Source: UBA964 sp037444685 (GTDB taxonomy: Bacteria > Pseudomonadota > Gammaproteobacteria > Steroidobacterales > Steroidobacteraceae). From it: a stretch of DNA of 64,000 nt. The notes beneath the pieces are model-generated. The model had not been told where the DNA came from and searched no databases. It saw only the letters and a list, made by a program, of their open reading frames with translations. A program made the translations under genes and the position numbers. Shown in pieces: positions 40,985 to 49,760 of the stretch (position 1 is its first letter; each line of letters starts with the position of its first letter). The DNA lies in assembly GCA_037444685.1 (NCBI GenBank), contig JBBILX010000004.1, positions 211,418 through 275,417 on the forward strand. The letters are read 5' to 3'.

Positions 40985-43108
40985 ATGACTTTGCTACGTT
41001 CCGGAATCGTCGCGGCGCTGCTGATCGCCGGCCCGTCCGCGATGGTCGCGCAGGCGCAGACCGCGCCGGCCCCCAATCGGCTCGAGGCCGTCGACGTGCA
41101 GACCCTGTCGGGTCAGCAGCTGCAATTGACGCTGCGCCTCTCCGGGCCGGCTCCTGAGCCGCTCTCGTTCACGATCGACAATCCAGCGCGGATCTCGCTC
41201 GACCTGCCGGGCACGGCGCTCGCGCTGCCCTCGCGGCGGATCGACGTGCGGGCCGCGGGCGTCGACACGGTGCTCGCCGCCGAAGCCGGCGGCCGCACGC
41301 GCCTCGTGCTCAATCTCGACCGCATGCTGCCGTACCAGACCCGCGTCGACGGCAACAACATCATCGTCAACGTCGGCGGGGCCCAGCAGGCGGCACCGGC
41401 CAGCGCTGCGCGCGCTCCGGCCGCCGGCGCGCCGGCCCGCTCGATCCGCAGCATCGACTTCCGGCGCGGCGCCGACGCGACCGGTCGGCTCATCGTCAAC
41501 CTCTCGGATCCCCGCACGCCGGTGAGCCTGCGGCAGCTCGGCAACCAGATCGTCGCCGAGTTCTCCGGCACGACGGTGCCGCGCCAGCTCGTGCGCCGCT
41601 ACGATGCGCTCGACTTCGCGACGCCGGTCTCGACCTTCGAAGTGCAGCGCGCCGACGACGGTACGCGCATCGTCATCAACGCGACCGGCGACTTCGAGCA
41701 GCTTGCCTATCAGTCCGACAATCAGTATGTCGTCGAAGTCCAGCCTTCACGCAAGGCCGCCGCGGCGCAGGCCGAGGAGAAGAAGGTCTACACGGGCGAG
41801 CGGCTGACTCTGAACTTCCAGAACATCGAGACGCGCGCCGTTCTGCAGCTGCTCGCGGACGCCTCGGGCCAGAACATCGTCGTCAGCGATTCGGTGGCCG
41901 GCAACGTCACGCTGCGCCTGCAGAATGTGCCCTGGGACCAGGCGCTCGACATCGTGCTGCGCAGCAAGGGTCTCGACAAGCGCATCAACGACAACGTCAT
42001 CATCGTGGGGCCGGCCGAAGAGCTCGCGGCGCGCGAGAAGGCCGATCTCGCCGCGAGGAAGGACATCGAGGAGCTCGCGCCGCTGCGTTCGGAGTACCTG
42101 CAGGTCAATTACGCGAAGGCAGCCGATCTGGCCGCGCTGATCAAGTCGCAGGGCAACTCGCTACTCTCGCAGCGCGGCAGTGTCGCCGTCGACGAACGCA
42201 CCAACACGCTCCTGCTGCAGGACTCGGCCGACCGGCTCGGCGACATCCGCCGCCTCGTCGCGACGCTCGACATCCCGATCCGCCAGGTGCTGATCGAGGC
42301 GCGCATCGCGATCGTCAACGACGATTTCACGCGCGAACTCGGCGTGCGCGCCGGCTACACGGGCATCAAGTCGAACGGTACCAATGGCGTCGGCATCGTC
42401 AGCGGCAGTCTCGAGGCCACCGACGTCGGTCTCGCCTCGGCGCTGTCGAACATCCAGGCCGGCCAGGGACCGTTCCCGATCGACGTGCCGACCGGTGGCG
42501 ATGCCTCGCAGCGTTACGGCGTCAACCTGCCGGTCGGTAGCCCGGCCGGCCGGCTCGCGTTCATGCTGCTCGGATCCGACTACATCGTCGACCTCGAGCT
42601 GTCGGCGGCGCAGGCCGAGGGCCGCGGCGAGATCGTCTCGTCGCCGCGGGTCATCACCTCGAACCAGCGCGAGGCCAGCATCGAGCAGGGCGTCGAGATC
42701 CCGTACCAGCAGTCCGCCTCGAGCGGCGCGACCACCGTCGAGTTCAAGAAGGCCGTGCTCGCGCTCAAGGTCACGCCGCAGATCACGCCGGACAACCGCA
42801 TCATCCTCGACCTCAACGTCAAGAAGGACAGCGTCGGCCAGGTCATCGTGACCTCGGGCGGCGTCAACGTGCCGTCCATCGACACGCGCGAGATCGCGAC
42901 CCAGGTCCTCGTCAACGACGGCCAGACGGTCGTGCTCGGCGGCATCCTCGAGACCGAGCGTCGCGACAGCGAGACCAAGGTGCCTTACCTCGGAGACGTG
43001 CCGGTGCTCGGGCGACTGTTCAAGACCACGCGTCGCGAGAACGACAAGCGGGAACTGCTGATCTTCGTGACGCCGAAGATCCTGCGAGAAGGGGTCAACG
43101 TGTACTGA
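40985..43108 (+). CDS. pilQ: Type IV pilus secretin PilQ
   Basis: Forms the outer-membrane pore through which the pilus passes. From ATG 40985, preceded by GGGAGAAG, the protein has 707 residues: a signal peptide ending 'VAQAQTA', two AMIN domains (about residues 30-240) that bind peptidoglycan, an STN domain ('LNFQNIETRAVLQLLAD'), a NolW-type N1 domain and the secretin domain with 'VPYLGDVPVLGRLFK' near the C-terminus. The gene after it begins only about 45 bases downstream, with no terminator between. Confidence 0.97.
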   Translation: MTLLRSGIVAALLIAGPSAMVAQAQTAPAPNRLEAVDVQTLSGQQLQLTLRLSGPAPEPLSFTIDNPARISLDLPGTALALPSRRIDVRAAGVDTVLAAEAGGRTRLVLNLDRMLPYQTRVDGNNIIVNVGGAQQAAPASAARAPAAGAPARSIRSIDFRRGADATGRLIVNLSDPRTPVSLRQLGNQIVAEFSGTTVPRQLVRRYDALDFATPVSTFEVQRADDGTRIVINATGDFEQLAYQSDNQYVVEVQPSRKAAAAQAEEKKVYTGERLTLNFQNIETRAVLQLLADASGQNIVVSDSVAGNVTLRLQNVPWDQALDIVLRSKGLDKRINDNVIIVGPAEELAAREKADLAARKDIEELAPLRSEYLQVNYAKAADLAALIKSQGNSLLSQRGSVAVDERTNTLLLQDSADRLGDIRRLVATLDIPIRQVLIEARIAIVNDDFTRELGVRAGYTGIKSNGTNGVGIVSGSLEATDVGLASALSNIQAGQGPFPIDVPTGGDASQRYGVNLPVGSPAGRLAFMLLGSDYIVDLELSAAQAEGRGEIVSSPRVITSNQREASIEQGVEIPYQQSASSGATTVEFKKAVLALKVTPQITPDNRIILDLNVKKDSVGQVIVTSGGVNVPSIDTREIATQVLVNDGQTVVLGGILETERRDSETKVPYLGDVPVLGRLFKTTRRENDKRELLIFVTPKILREGVNVY

Positions 43109-43157
43109 GGCGCGCGAGGGACGCGCTCAGCCACTCCGATTCAGACAGGACATGACC

Positions 43158-45176
43158 ATGCGCAAGCTTGCCTCTCTTGGAACGCTGATGCTGACCGCGG
43201 TGCTCGCCGCCTGCGGCGGCGGCGAGGAAAACGCCTTCGGCAATCCACCCGCCGGAGGTGCCGGGGGCGGCGCCGCTGGACCGCAGCCCGCGTCGCTGAC
43301 GGTGGTCACGAGTGCGGCCACCATGCCCTCGGACGGATCCGCGACGGCCACCATCACGGCCTTCGTGCGTGATGCGAGCAATGCCTTGATTCCGGGAGTG
43401 CAGGTCACGTTCACTCCATCGAGCGGCGGTGTCGCCCCTGCGACGGCGCAGTCGGACTCGGTCGGCGAGGCGCGCACCACCCTCAGTACCGCAGGCGATC
43501 CCACGCTGCGCACCATCACCGTGACCGCCACCGCGGGTAGCCTGACGGCGTCCGTCGATGTGCAGGTGGTGCCAGCCTCGAGCTCGAATTTCGTCCGGAT
43601 GGGCAGCGGCACCGGAGCGAGTTTCACGCAAGGCACCCTTCAGATTGCCAACGCAAATCTTTCGGCGGGGGGCACCACCAGCGTGTCGGCGTATCTAGTC
43701 AATGCCGACGGTTCGTTGTATACGCAGTCCGTGTCGGTGAATTTCAATTCACCCTGCGTCGCGGCCGGGACCGCCGTGATCCAGCCCTCGGCGACGGTCA
43801 GCACGAGCAGCGGGGTCGCCACGGTCACCTATGCCGCGCGCGGCTGCAGTGGTGCCGATGTCGTCACCGCATCCGCATCAGTGGGCGGTCAGAATCTCTC
43901 GGCCACGGGGACGATCGCGGTGGCGCCGGCTACGGTCGGGTCGATCGCCTTCGTATCGGCTACGCCGACCAACATAGCGCTTGCCGGCACCGGCGACGCA
44001 CGTCGTCCGGAGAGCTCGGTCGTGGTGTTCGAGGTCCGCGACTCGACCGGCGGCCCGGTGCCTAACGCCAACGTCTCGTTCACGCTCAACACTGCGGTCG
44101 GGGGTATCTCGCTCACGCCGACCTCGGCAGTGAGCGATGCTCAGGGCAGAGTGCAGACCGTCGTCAGTGCCGGTACGGTCGCCACGTCGGTGAACGTGAC
44201 GGCGACCGTCACGAGTGTGACGCCCAATATATCGACTCAGTCGAGCCAGCTGACGGTCACCACCGGAATTCCGACTGCCGCGAGCTTCTCGCTGTCCGCG
44301 CAGTGCTTCAACATCGAGGGGCTCAATTACGATGGTGTCACCACATCCGTCACGGCCCGCCTCGGTGACCGCTTCCAGAACCCGGTGCCGGATGGCACTG
44401 CGGTGACGTTCACGTCCGAGGGCGGCAACGTCCAGTCGCAGTGTACGACACAGACGTCGGCGACCGAGGGCGGCTTCTGCAGTGTCAACATCCGTAGTTC
44501 GGAACCGCGCCCTGCCAACGGCCGCGTCACGATCCTCGCCAAGGCAATCGGCGAAGAAACTTTCGTCGATGCGAACGGAAATGGTGCATTCGACAACGCG
44601 GAGTCGTTCACCGACCTGCCGGAGCCTTACAGGGACGACAACGAGAACGGCAGTTACCAGACGGGTGAGGATTTCTTCGACTTCAACAACAACCAGATCC
44701 GTGACGGCGCCGACAGTCTGTTCAACGGCGTGCTCTGCAACGACACAACAGGACGTTGTGGCGCTCCGAGCACACGTTCCACGGGAATCGGCGGTCAGAT
44801 CGTCGTGATCTTCTCGGGCAGCACGCCGGTTCTCTCGCGGCCGGACGGCACAGGGCTGCCCGGTACGATTGCCATCGGCGGCGCCAACAGCGCAGCCTCG
44901 CTGATCGTCTGGGCCAGAGACGTCAACGGCAATCCGCTGCCGGCAGGCACCACGGTGACCCTGACGGCTTCCGGTGCCGGTCTCTCTATCGCCTCGCCAA
45001 ACTCTTACACGATCCCCTGCGTGTTGATGGATTCCGGCGGCCAGGTGGCAGGTGCGACCATCTTTCCGTTCACGATCGTCTCCGGCACTGCGACCGGACA
45101 GGGAATCGTGACGCTCACCATCACGACGCCGCGCGGCAACGTCTCGACAACGCAGATCTCCGCAACGGTGCCGTAA
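43158..45176 (+). CDS. Lipoprotein with bacterial Ig-like repeats and EF-hand-like calcium loops
   Basis: A 672-residue lipoprotein with lipobox LAAC, then a glycine-rich linker and several bacterial Ig-like (Big_1/invasin type) repeats, recognisable from 'VTFTPSSGGV', 'VSFTLNTAVGG' and 'VTFTSEGGN'. Around residues 471-519 three acidic loops occur: DANGNGAFDNAE, DDNENGSYQTGE and DFNNNQIRDGAD. They match the DxNxNG calcium-binding pattern of EF-hand-like repeats. I prefer the ATG at 43158 because AGGA lies seven bases before it; 43152 is also possible. Paired cysteines suggest disulfides. It is placed between pilQ and aroK, normally adjacent, ends at a strong terminator and so belongs to the pilus operon. 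A surface adhesin or pilus-associated role is inferred. Confidence 0.85.
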   Translation: MRKLASLGTLMLTAVLAACGGGEENAFGNPPAGGAGGGAAGPQPASLTVVTSAATMPSDGSATATITAFVRDASNALIPGVQVTFTPSSGGVAPATAQSDSVGEARTTLSTAGDPTLRTITVTATAGSLTASVDVQVVPASSSNFVRMGSGTGASFTQGTLQIANANLSAGGTTSVSAYLVNADGSLYTQSVSVNFNSPCVAAGTAVIQPSATVSTSSGVATVTYAARGCSGADVVTASASVGGQNLSATGTIAVAPATVGSIAFVSATPTNIALAGTGDARRPESSVVVFEVRDSTGGPVPNANVSFTLNTAVGGISLTPTSAVSDAQGRVQTVVSAGTVATSVNVTATVTSVTPNISTQSSQLTVTTGIPTAASFSLSAQCFNIEGLNYDGVTTSVTARLGDRFQNPVPDGTAVTFTSEGGNVQSQCTTQTSATEGGFCSVNIRSSEPRPANGRVTILAKAIGEETFVDANGNGAFDNAESFTDLPEPYRDDNENGSYQTGEDFFDFNNNQIRDGADSLFNGVLCNDTTGRCGAPSTRSTGIGGQIVVIFSGSTPVLSRPDGTGLPGTIAIGGANSAASLIVWARDVNGNPLPAGTTVTLTASGAGLSIASPNSYTIPCVLMDSGGQVAGATIFPFTIVSGTATGQGIVTLTITTPRGNVSTTQISATVP

Positions 45177-45197
45177 CTCGATCCGCGCTGTGCGCGC

Positions 45198-45227
45198 AGC
45201 GGCCGCCTCCGGGCGGCCGCTGTCTTT
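45198..45227 (+). terminator. Strong terminator at the end of the pilus operon
   Basis: AGCGGCCGCC-TCCG-GGCGGCCGCT is a perfect ten-base stem followed by GTCTTT, 20 bases after the lipoprotein stop. It separates the pilus unit from aroK-aroB. Confidence 0.8.
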
Positions 45228-45260
45228 GCGGCGGCCACGAATAGGGCACACTGTCGCGGC

Positions 45261-45827
45261 ATGCGCGGCACGCACAACATCTTCCTGATCGGTCCAATGG
45301 GTTCCGGCAAGTCGGCGGTCGGGCGCCAGGTCGCCAGGCTCCTGCACCTGCCGTTCGTTGACAGCGACGCGGAGATCGAGCGTCGCACCGGCGTCGACAT
45401 TCCGCTGATCTTCGAGAAGGAGGGCGAGGCCCGCTTCCGGGAACGCGAGCGCGAGGTCATCGACGAGCTGACTCGCCGGCATCCCCTCGTGCTCTCGACG
45501 GGTGGTGGGGCGATCCTCGCGCCCGAGAGCCGCGAGCGGCTGCGCACGCGCGGTTTCGTCGTCTACCTCGAGACCTCGGTGGCACAGCAGGCCGAACGCG
45601 TGCGCTCGGCGCAGCATCGGCCGCTGCTGACAGGCGTGGACCCGGCGCAGCGGCTCGCCGAACTGATGCAGCAGCGGGAGCCACTCTACCGCAGCATCGC
45701 CGATGTCACGATTCGCACCGACGGCCGCAAGGTCAGTGCCGTGGCCGAGGAGATCGTCCGCGAATTCCGGCGGCGGGCAGGCGGCGGGGCTCCGGCACCG
45801 GACACGTCGGGACCGGGGGTTGCGTAG
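45261..45827 (+). CDS. aroK: Shikimate kinase
   Basis: Phosphorylates shikimate in aromatic amino acid synthesis. The 188-residue protein has the Walker A motif GPMGSGKS near residue 11, 'DSDAEIERRTG' (substrate-binding aspartate) and 'STGGGAI' (shikimate-binding glycines). The C-terminal 15 residues are a proline-glycine tail. It is followed by aroB. Confidence 0.96.
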   Translation: MRGTHNIFLIGPMGSGKSAVGRQVARLLHLPFVDSDAEIERRTGVDIPLIFEKEGEARFREREREVIDELTRRHPLVLSTGGGAILAPESRERLRTRGFVVYLETSVAQQAERVRSAQHRPLLTGVDPAQRLAELMQQREPLYRSIADVTIRTDGRKVSAVAEEIVREFRRRAGGGAPAPDTSGPGVA

Positions 45828-45835
45828 GGACCGTC

Positions 45836-45871
45836 GGCGCACGGCCCGTATAAGGCGCACGGCCCGTATAA
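45836..45871 (+). repeat. Perfect 18-bp tandem duplication carrying a -10 box, upstream of aroB
   Basis: GGCGCACGGCCCGTATAA occurs twice in direct succession (45836-45853 and 45854-45871). The second copy ends in a perfect TATAAT (45867-45872), 18 bases before the aroB ATG; the first gives TATAAG. No normal -35 is seen, but the duplication overlaps the likely aroB promoter. Confidence 0.75.
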
Positions 45872-45889
45872 TCGGCCGCGTTCGAGGAA

Positions 45890-47002
45890 ATGGCCTTGCA
45901 GCATTTGCATGTCGAGCTCGGCGCGCGTTCCTACCCGATCCTCATCGGCCCCGGCCTGCTCGGCCGCGCCGATCTGTTCGAGGAATACGTCGCCCGCGCC
46001 AGCGTCCTGGCTGGCGGCCGGCCGACGAACGACTTCCTGCTCGTCACCAACACGACGGTCAGTCCGCTGTATGCCGAGCGCGTGCACGCATCGCTGCCGG
46101 GTCGGCGCATCGTCGAGGTGGTGCTGCCCGATGGCGAGCAGCACAAGACGCTCGCAAACGTCTCGTCGATCTTCGACGTGCTGGTGGCGAACCGCTATGC
46201 GCGCGATGCCTGCGTGCTTGCGCTTGGCGGCGGCGTGGTCGGCGACATGGCCGGCTTCGCGGCCGCGTGCTATCAGCGCGGCATCGACTTCGTGCAGCTG
46301 CCGACGACGCTGCTCGCCCAGGTCGACTCCTCGGTCGGCGGCAAGACCGGCGTCAATCACCCGGGTGGCAAGAACCTCATCGGCGCTTTCCACCAGCCGC
46401 GCGCCGTCCTCGCCGACACCGACACGCTCGCGACGCTGCCGGTGCGCGAGCTCCGCGCCGGCATTGCCGAGGTCATCAAGTGCGCGCTGATCGAGGACGA
46501 GCCCTTCTTCGCCTGGCTCGAGGACCGCATCGAGGCGCTGCTGGCGCGGGAGCCCGAGGCCCTCGGGCACGCGATCCGCAAGTCCTGCGAGATCAAGGCC
46601 GGCATCGTCGCCCGCGATGAGCGCGAGAGCGGCGATCGCGCGCTGCTCAACCTCGGCCACACTTTCGGTCATGCGATCGAGGCCGTGCAGCAGTACAGGG
46701 GGCTGCTGCACGGCGAGGCAGTCGGCGCCGGCCTCGCCATGGCGGCCACGTTCTCGGTGCGCGCTGGACTCATGGACGAGGCCGACGCCGCGCGCGTGCG
46801 TGCCCTGCTGGTCCGTGCGGGGCTGCCGATCGAGGCACAGGACGTCGCCGGTGCGGCCGCCCTCGAGGCCATGCGGATCGACAAGAAGGTCCAGTCCGGC
46901 CGGATGCGCTTCGTGCTGATGCGCGGCATCGGCCGCAGCTTCGTGACCGCCGATTACCCCGAAGACGCGCTTGCCGCGACGCTCGAGACGCACTTCGCCT
47001 GA
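45890..47002 (+). CDS. aroB: 3-dehydroquinate synthase
   Basis: Converts DAHP to 3-dehydroquinate, the second step of the shikimate pathway, using NAD and a metal ion. The 370-residue protein has 'GGGVVGDMAGFAAA' (NAD site), 'DSSVGGKTGVNHPGGKNLIG' (substrate site), 'NLGHTFGHAIE' with metal-binding histidines, and 'LHGEAVGAG'. The ATG is directly preceded by GAGGAA. Confidence 0.97.
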   Translation: MALQHLHVELGARSYPILIGPGLLGRADLFEEYVARASVLAGGRPTNDFLLVTNTTVSPLYAERVHASLPGRRIVEVVLPDGEQHKTLANVSSIFDVLVANRYARDACVLALGGGVVGDMAGFAAACYQRGIDFVQLPTTLLAQVDSSVGGKTGVNHPGGKNLIGAFHQPRAVLADTDTLATLPVRELRAGIAEVIKCALIEDEPFFAWLEDRIEALLAREPEALGHAIRKSCEIKAGIVARDERESGDRALLNLGHTFGHAIEAVQQYRGLLHGEAVGAGLAMAATFSVRAGLMDEADAARVRALLVRAGLPIEAQDVAGAAALEAMRIDKKVQSGRMRFVLMRGIGRSFVTADYPEDALAATLETHFA

Positions 47003-47102
47003 ATCCAGGAAGCCGAACGCCTCGAATGGCTACCTGTCCGACCCGGACACCGGCGCGGCAGCGCGTCGGCCGCCATCACGTCATCATGGAGGATGAACCG
47101 CG

Positions 47103-47645
47103 ATGTTCCAGTCGATCGCATTGAAGACCACCCCCGTGCGGCTCGCCATGGGCGCGTTCGCGCTCGCCGCGGCCTCGCTGCTGGCGATGCCGGCAGCGTT
47201 CGCCGGCGACAAGGCCAAGACCTACGACAAACCGAAGGCGGACATCGTCGATACGGCCGTGGCCGCCGGCGAGTTCAAGACGCTCGCCACGGCACTGACG
47301 GCCGCCGGCCTCGTCGACACGCTCAAGGGGCCGGGTCCGTTCACGGTCTTCGCCCCGACCGACGCGGCGTTCGCGAAGTTGCCCGCCGGCACGGTCGAGA
47401 ACCTGCTCAAGCCCGAGAACAGGGCCGAGCTCACGAAGGTTCTCACCTACCACGTCGTGCCCGGCAAGGTGACGGCGGCCGACGTCGTCAAGCTGACGGA
47501 AGCGAATACCATGCAGGGCCAGGCCGCGAAGATCGCCGTCAAGGATGGCAAGGTCATGATCGACAACGCTACCGTGACTGCGACCGACATTGGCGCCACC
47601 AACGGCGTCATCCACGTCATCGACGCGGTGATCCTGCCGAACTGA
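47103..47645 (+). CDS. Exported fasciclin (FAS1) domain protein
   Basis: A 180-residue protein with a signal peptide ending 'AFAGDKA' and one FAS1 domain: 'GPFTVFAPTDAAFAKLP' (H1 motif) and 'VLTYHVVPGKVTAADV', then 'GVIHVIDAVILP' (H2 motif). FAS1 proteins of bacteria are thought to be adhesive or matrix-associated. GGAGGAT precedes the ATG. Monocistronic, bounded by a terminator. Confidence 0.95.
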   Translation: MFQSIALKTTPVRLAMGAFALAAASLLAMPAAFAGDKAKTYDKPKADIVDTAVAAGEFKTLATALTAAGLVDTLKGPGPFTVFAPTDAAFAKLPAGTVENLLKPENRAELTKVLTYHVVPGKVTAADVVKLTEANTMQGQAAKIAVKDGKVMIDNATVTATDIGATNGVIHVIDAVILPN

Positions 47646-47672
47646 GTCGGCAAGCTCGCTGCTCCACACGCC

Positions 47673-47705
47673 GCCCCCGCCGCGCGATGCGCCGCGGGGG
47701 CTTGC
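47673..47705 (+). terminator. Terminator downstream of the FAS1 gene
   Basis: GCCCCCGC (47673-47680) pairs with GCGGGGGC (47694-47701); the inner bases extend the stem. It is followed by TTGC only, so it is a GC-rich hairpin with a weak T-tract. Confidence 0.6.
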
Positions 47706-47720
47706 GCTCACGCGCATGCC

Positions 47721-47726
47721 TATACT
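47721..47726 (+). promoter_or_regulatory. Candidate -10 box (TATACT) for dgt
   Basis: TATACT lies 10 bases upstream of the GTG start at 47736, which would give an almost leaderless message. No good -35 is found at normal spacing. Confidence 0.4.
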
Positions 47727-47735
47727 AGCGCTGCC

Positions 47736-48929
47736 GTGACCCTCAGCGCCTTGCCGCACCGTCCCTTACCGCGCGCGCCGTACGCCGCCCGCGCCGACCG
47801 TTCGCGCGGCCGCCGTCATCCCGAGCCGCCACCGCAGCTCCGCGGGGAGTACCAGCGCGACCGCGACCGGATCATTCACTGCAACGCATTCCGGCGGCTC
47901 ACCTACAAGACGCAGGTGTTCGTCAATCACGAGGGCGACCTGTACCGCACGCGCGTCACACACTCGCTCGAGGTCGCGCAGATCGGGCGCACGCTGGCGC
48001 GGACGCTCGGTGTCGACGAGGACCTGACGGAGGCGATCTGCCTCGCGCACGACCTCGGCCACACGCCATTCGGGCATGCCGGGCAGGACGCGCTCAACGA
48101 ATGCATGCGCGAGTTCGGCGGCTTCGAGCACAACCTGCAGTCGCTGCGCGTGGTCGACGAGCTCGAGGAGCGCTATGCGGGGTTCCAGGGGCTCAACCTG
48201 ATGTTCGAGACGCGCGAGGGCATCCTCAAGCACTGCTCGGTCGCGAACGCGCGGCTGCTCGGCGACGTCGGCGAGCGTTTCCTGCGGCGCGAGCAGCCCT
48301 CCCTCGAGGCGCAGATCGCCAACCTCGCCGACGAGATCGCCTACAACAACCACGACGTCGACGACGGACTGCGCGCCGGGCTGATCACACTCGAGGAGAT
48401 CGGCGAAGTGCGGCTGTTCGCGCGCGAGCTCGCGTCCGTGTGCCGGGAATGGCCGGGACTCGAGACGGCGCCCGGGGCAGGGCGGCGGCTGATCCACGAA
48501 ACGATCCGACGCATGATCGATCGCGTCGTCACCGACGTCGCGACGACGACGCAGCAGCGGATCGCGGCTGCCGCGCCCGGCAGCATAGACGACGTCCGCC
48601 GGGCCGGGGCGCCGCTCGTGGCGATGAGCGAGGAGCTGGCCGCGGAGCATCTCGAGCTCAAGCGCTTCCTGCGCGAACGCGTCTACCGCCACACGCGGGT
48701 GCTGCGCATGACGACGAAGGCGCAGCGTGTCCTGCGCGCGCTGTTCGAGGCTTTCGTGGAGGAGCCGGCGCTGCTGCCGCCGGACTTCGCCGCGCTCGCG
48801 CGGCGCGCCGAACATGAGGCCGGCCGCGCGGGCCGCGCGCGCGTGATCTGCGACTACGTCGCCGGCATGACGGACCGCTACGCCTTCCTCGAGCACCGCA
48901 GGCTGTTCGACCCCGAGGCCCCGAGCTGA
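47736..48929 (+). CDS. dgt: Deoxyguanosinetriphosphate triphosphohydrolase-like protein
   Basis: An HD-domain dNTP triphosphohydrolase (dGTPase-like, type 2). The 397-residue protein shows 'RRLTYKTQVFVNHEGDLYRTR' (in two blocks), 'THSLEVAQIGR' and 'AHDLGHTPFGHAG', the metal-binding HD motif. The start is GTG 47736 with no ribosome binding site and a -10 box just upstream. It precedes pyrF by about 100 bases. Confidence 0.93.
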   Translation: MTLSALPHRPLPRAPYAARADRSRGRRHPEPPPQLRGEYQRDRDRIIHCNAFRRLTYKTQVFVNHEGDLYRTRVTHSLEVAQIGRTLARTLGVDEDLTEAICLAHDLGHTPFGHAGQDALNECMREFGGFEHNLQSLRVVDELEERYAGFQGLNLMFETREGILKHCSVANARLLGDVGERFLRREQPSLEAQIANLADEIAYNNHDVDDGLRAGLITLEEIGEVRLFARELASVCREWPGLETAPGAGRRLIHETIRRMIDRVVTDVATTTQQRIAAAAPGSIDDVRRAGAPLVAMSEELAAEHLELKRFLRERVYRHTRVLRMTTKAQRVLRALFEAFVEEPALLPPDFAALARRAEHEAGRAGRARVICDYVAGMTDRYAFLEHRRLFDPEAPS

Positions 48930-49036
48930 GGTCCGCGCCGCGCCGGCGCGTGAAAAACGGCGCGCTTCAGCGCAGAATGCGCGGCGCGCCGGCCCCTTCG
49001 GGCCGCGCCGGCCTGCCACCTGCGACGTCCCCATCC

Positions 49037-49750
49037 ATGACTCCGAAGAACATCCCTGCCCGCGACCGCCTGATCTTCGCGCTCGACGTGCCCGGCGCCG
49101 CCGAGGCGCGCGAGCTCGTCACGCGGCTCGGCGACAGCGTCACCTTCTACAAGCTCGGCCTCGAGCTGTTCATGGGCGGCGAGTACTTCGCGCTGCTCGA
49201 CTGGCTGAGGGAGCGCGACAAGAAGATCTTCGTCGACCTCAAGTTCTTCGACATTCCGGCAACGGTCGCCGGCGCGGTCAGGCGGCTGCGCAACCGCGGT
49301 GTCACGTTCGCGACCGTGCACGGCAACCAGGGCATCATGGAGGCCGCCGCGGCGGCCAAGGGCGACGTCGGGATCCTCGCCGTCACGGTGCTCACGAGTC
49401 TCGATCGAGGCGATCTCGACGACCTCGGCTTCCAATGCGACGTCGAGGAACTCGTGCTGTCGCGCGCGCGCCGCGCGCTCGAGGCGGGTTGCGACGGCGT
49501 GGTCTCCTCAGGGCTCGAGGCGCAGAAGCTGCGCGCCGAGATCGATCGGCGCCTGCTCGTGGTGACGCCCGGCATCCGCCCGGTCGACAACCGGCCATCC
49601 GACGACCAGAACCGCGTCGTGACGCCGACCCAGGCGCTGTCGTGGGGCGCCGACTACATCGTCGTCGGCCGGCCGATCCGTGATGCGGCCGATCCGCGCG
49701 CCGCGGCGCTCGCGATCCAGGCCGAGATCGCCAAGGCCACTTCGTGCTGA
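49037..49750 (+). CDS. pyrF: Orotidine 5'-phosphate decarboxylase
   Basis: Makes UMP from OMP in pyrimidine synthesis. The 237-residue protein contains the catalytic 'FVDLKFFDIPATV' (lysine and aspartates) and the phosphate-binding 'VTPGIRP' and 'YIVVGRPI'. I use ATG 49037; the frame upstream has no family similarity. The 100 bases before it hold short GC-rich hairpins. Confidence 0.96.
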   Translation: MTPKNIPARDRLIFALDVPGAAEARELVTRLGDSVTFYKLGLELFMGGEYFALLDWLRERDKKIFVDLKFFDIPATVAGAVRRLRNRGVTFATVHGNQGIMEAAAAAKGDVGILAVTVLTSLDRGDLDDLGFQCDVEELVLSRARRALEAGCDGVVSSGLEAQKLRAEIDRRLLVVTPGIRPVDNRPSDDQNRVVTPTQALSWGADYIVVGRPIRDAADPRAAALAIQAEIAKATSC

Positions 49751-49760
49751 GGGCATGGTC

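Noticed and set aside
43878..45860. 660-codon minus-strand frame opposite the Ig-like lipoprotein and aroK
   Set aside because: The opposite strand encodes a lipoprotein signal, Ig repeats and shikimate kinase motifs; this frame has none.
48940..49030. GC-rich inverted repeats between dgt and pyrF as a terminator or REP element
   Set aside because: Short stems without a T-run and no further copies seen; dgt and pyrF may be cotranscribed.
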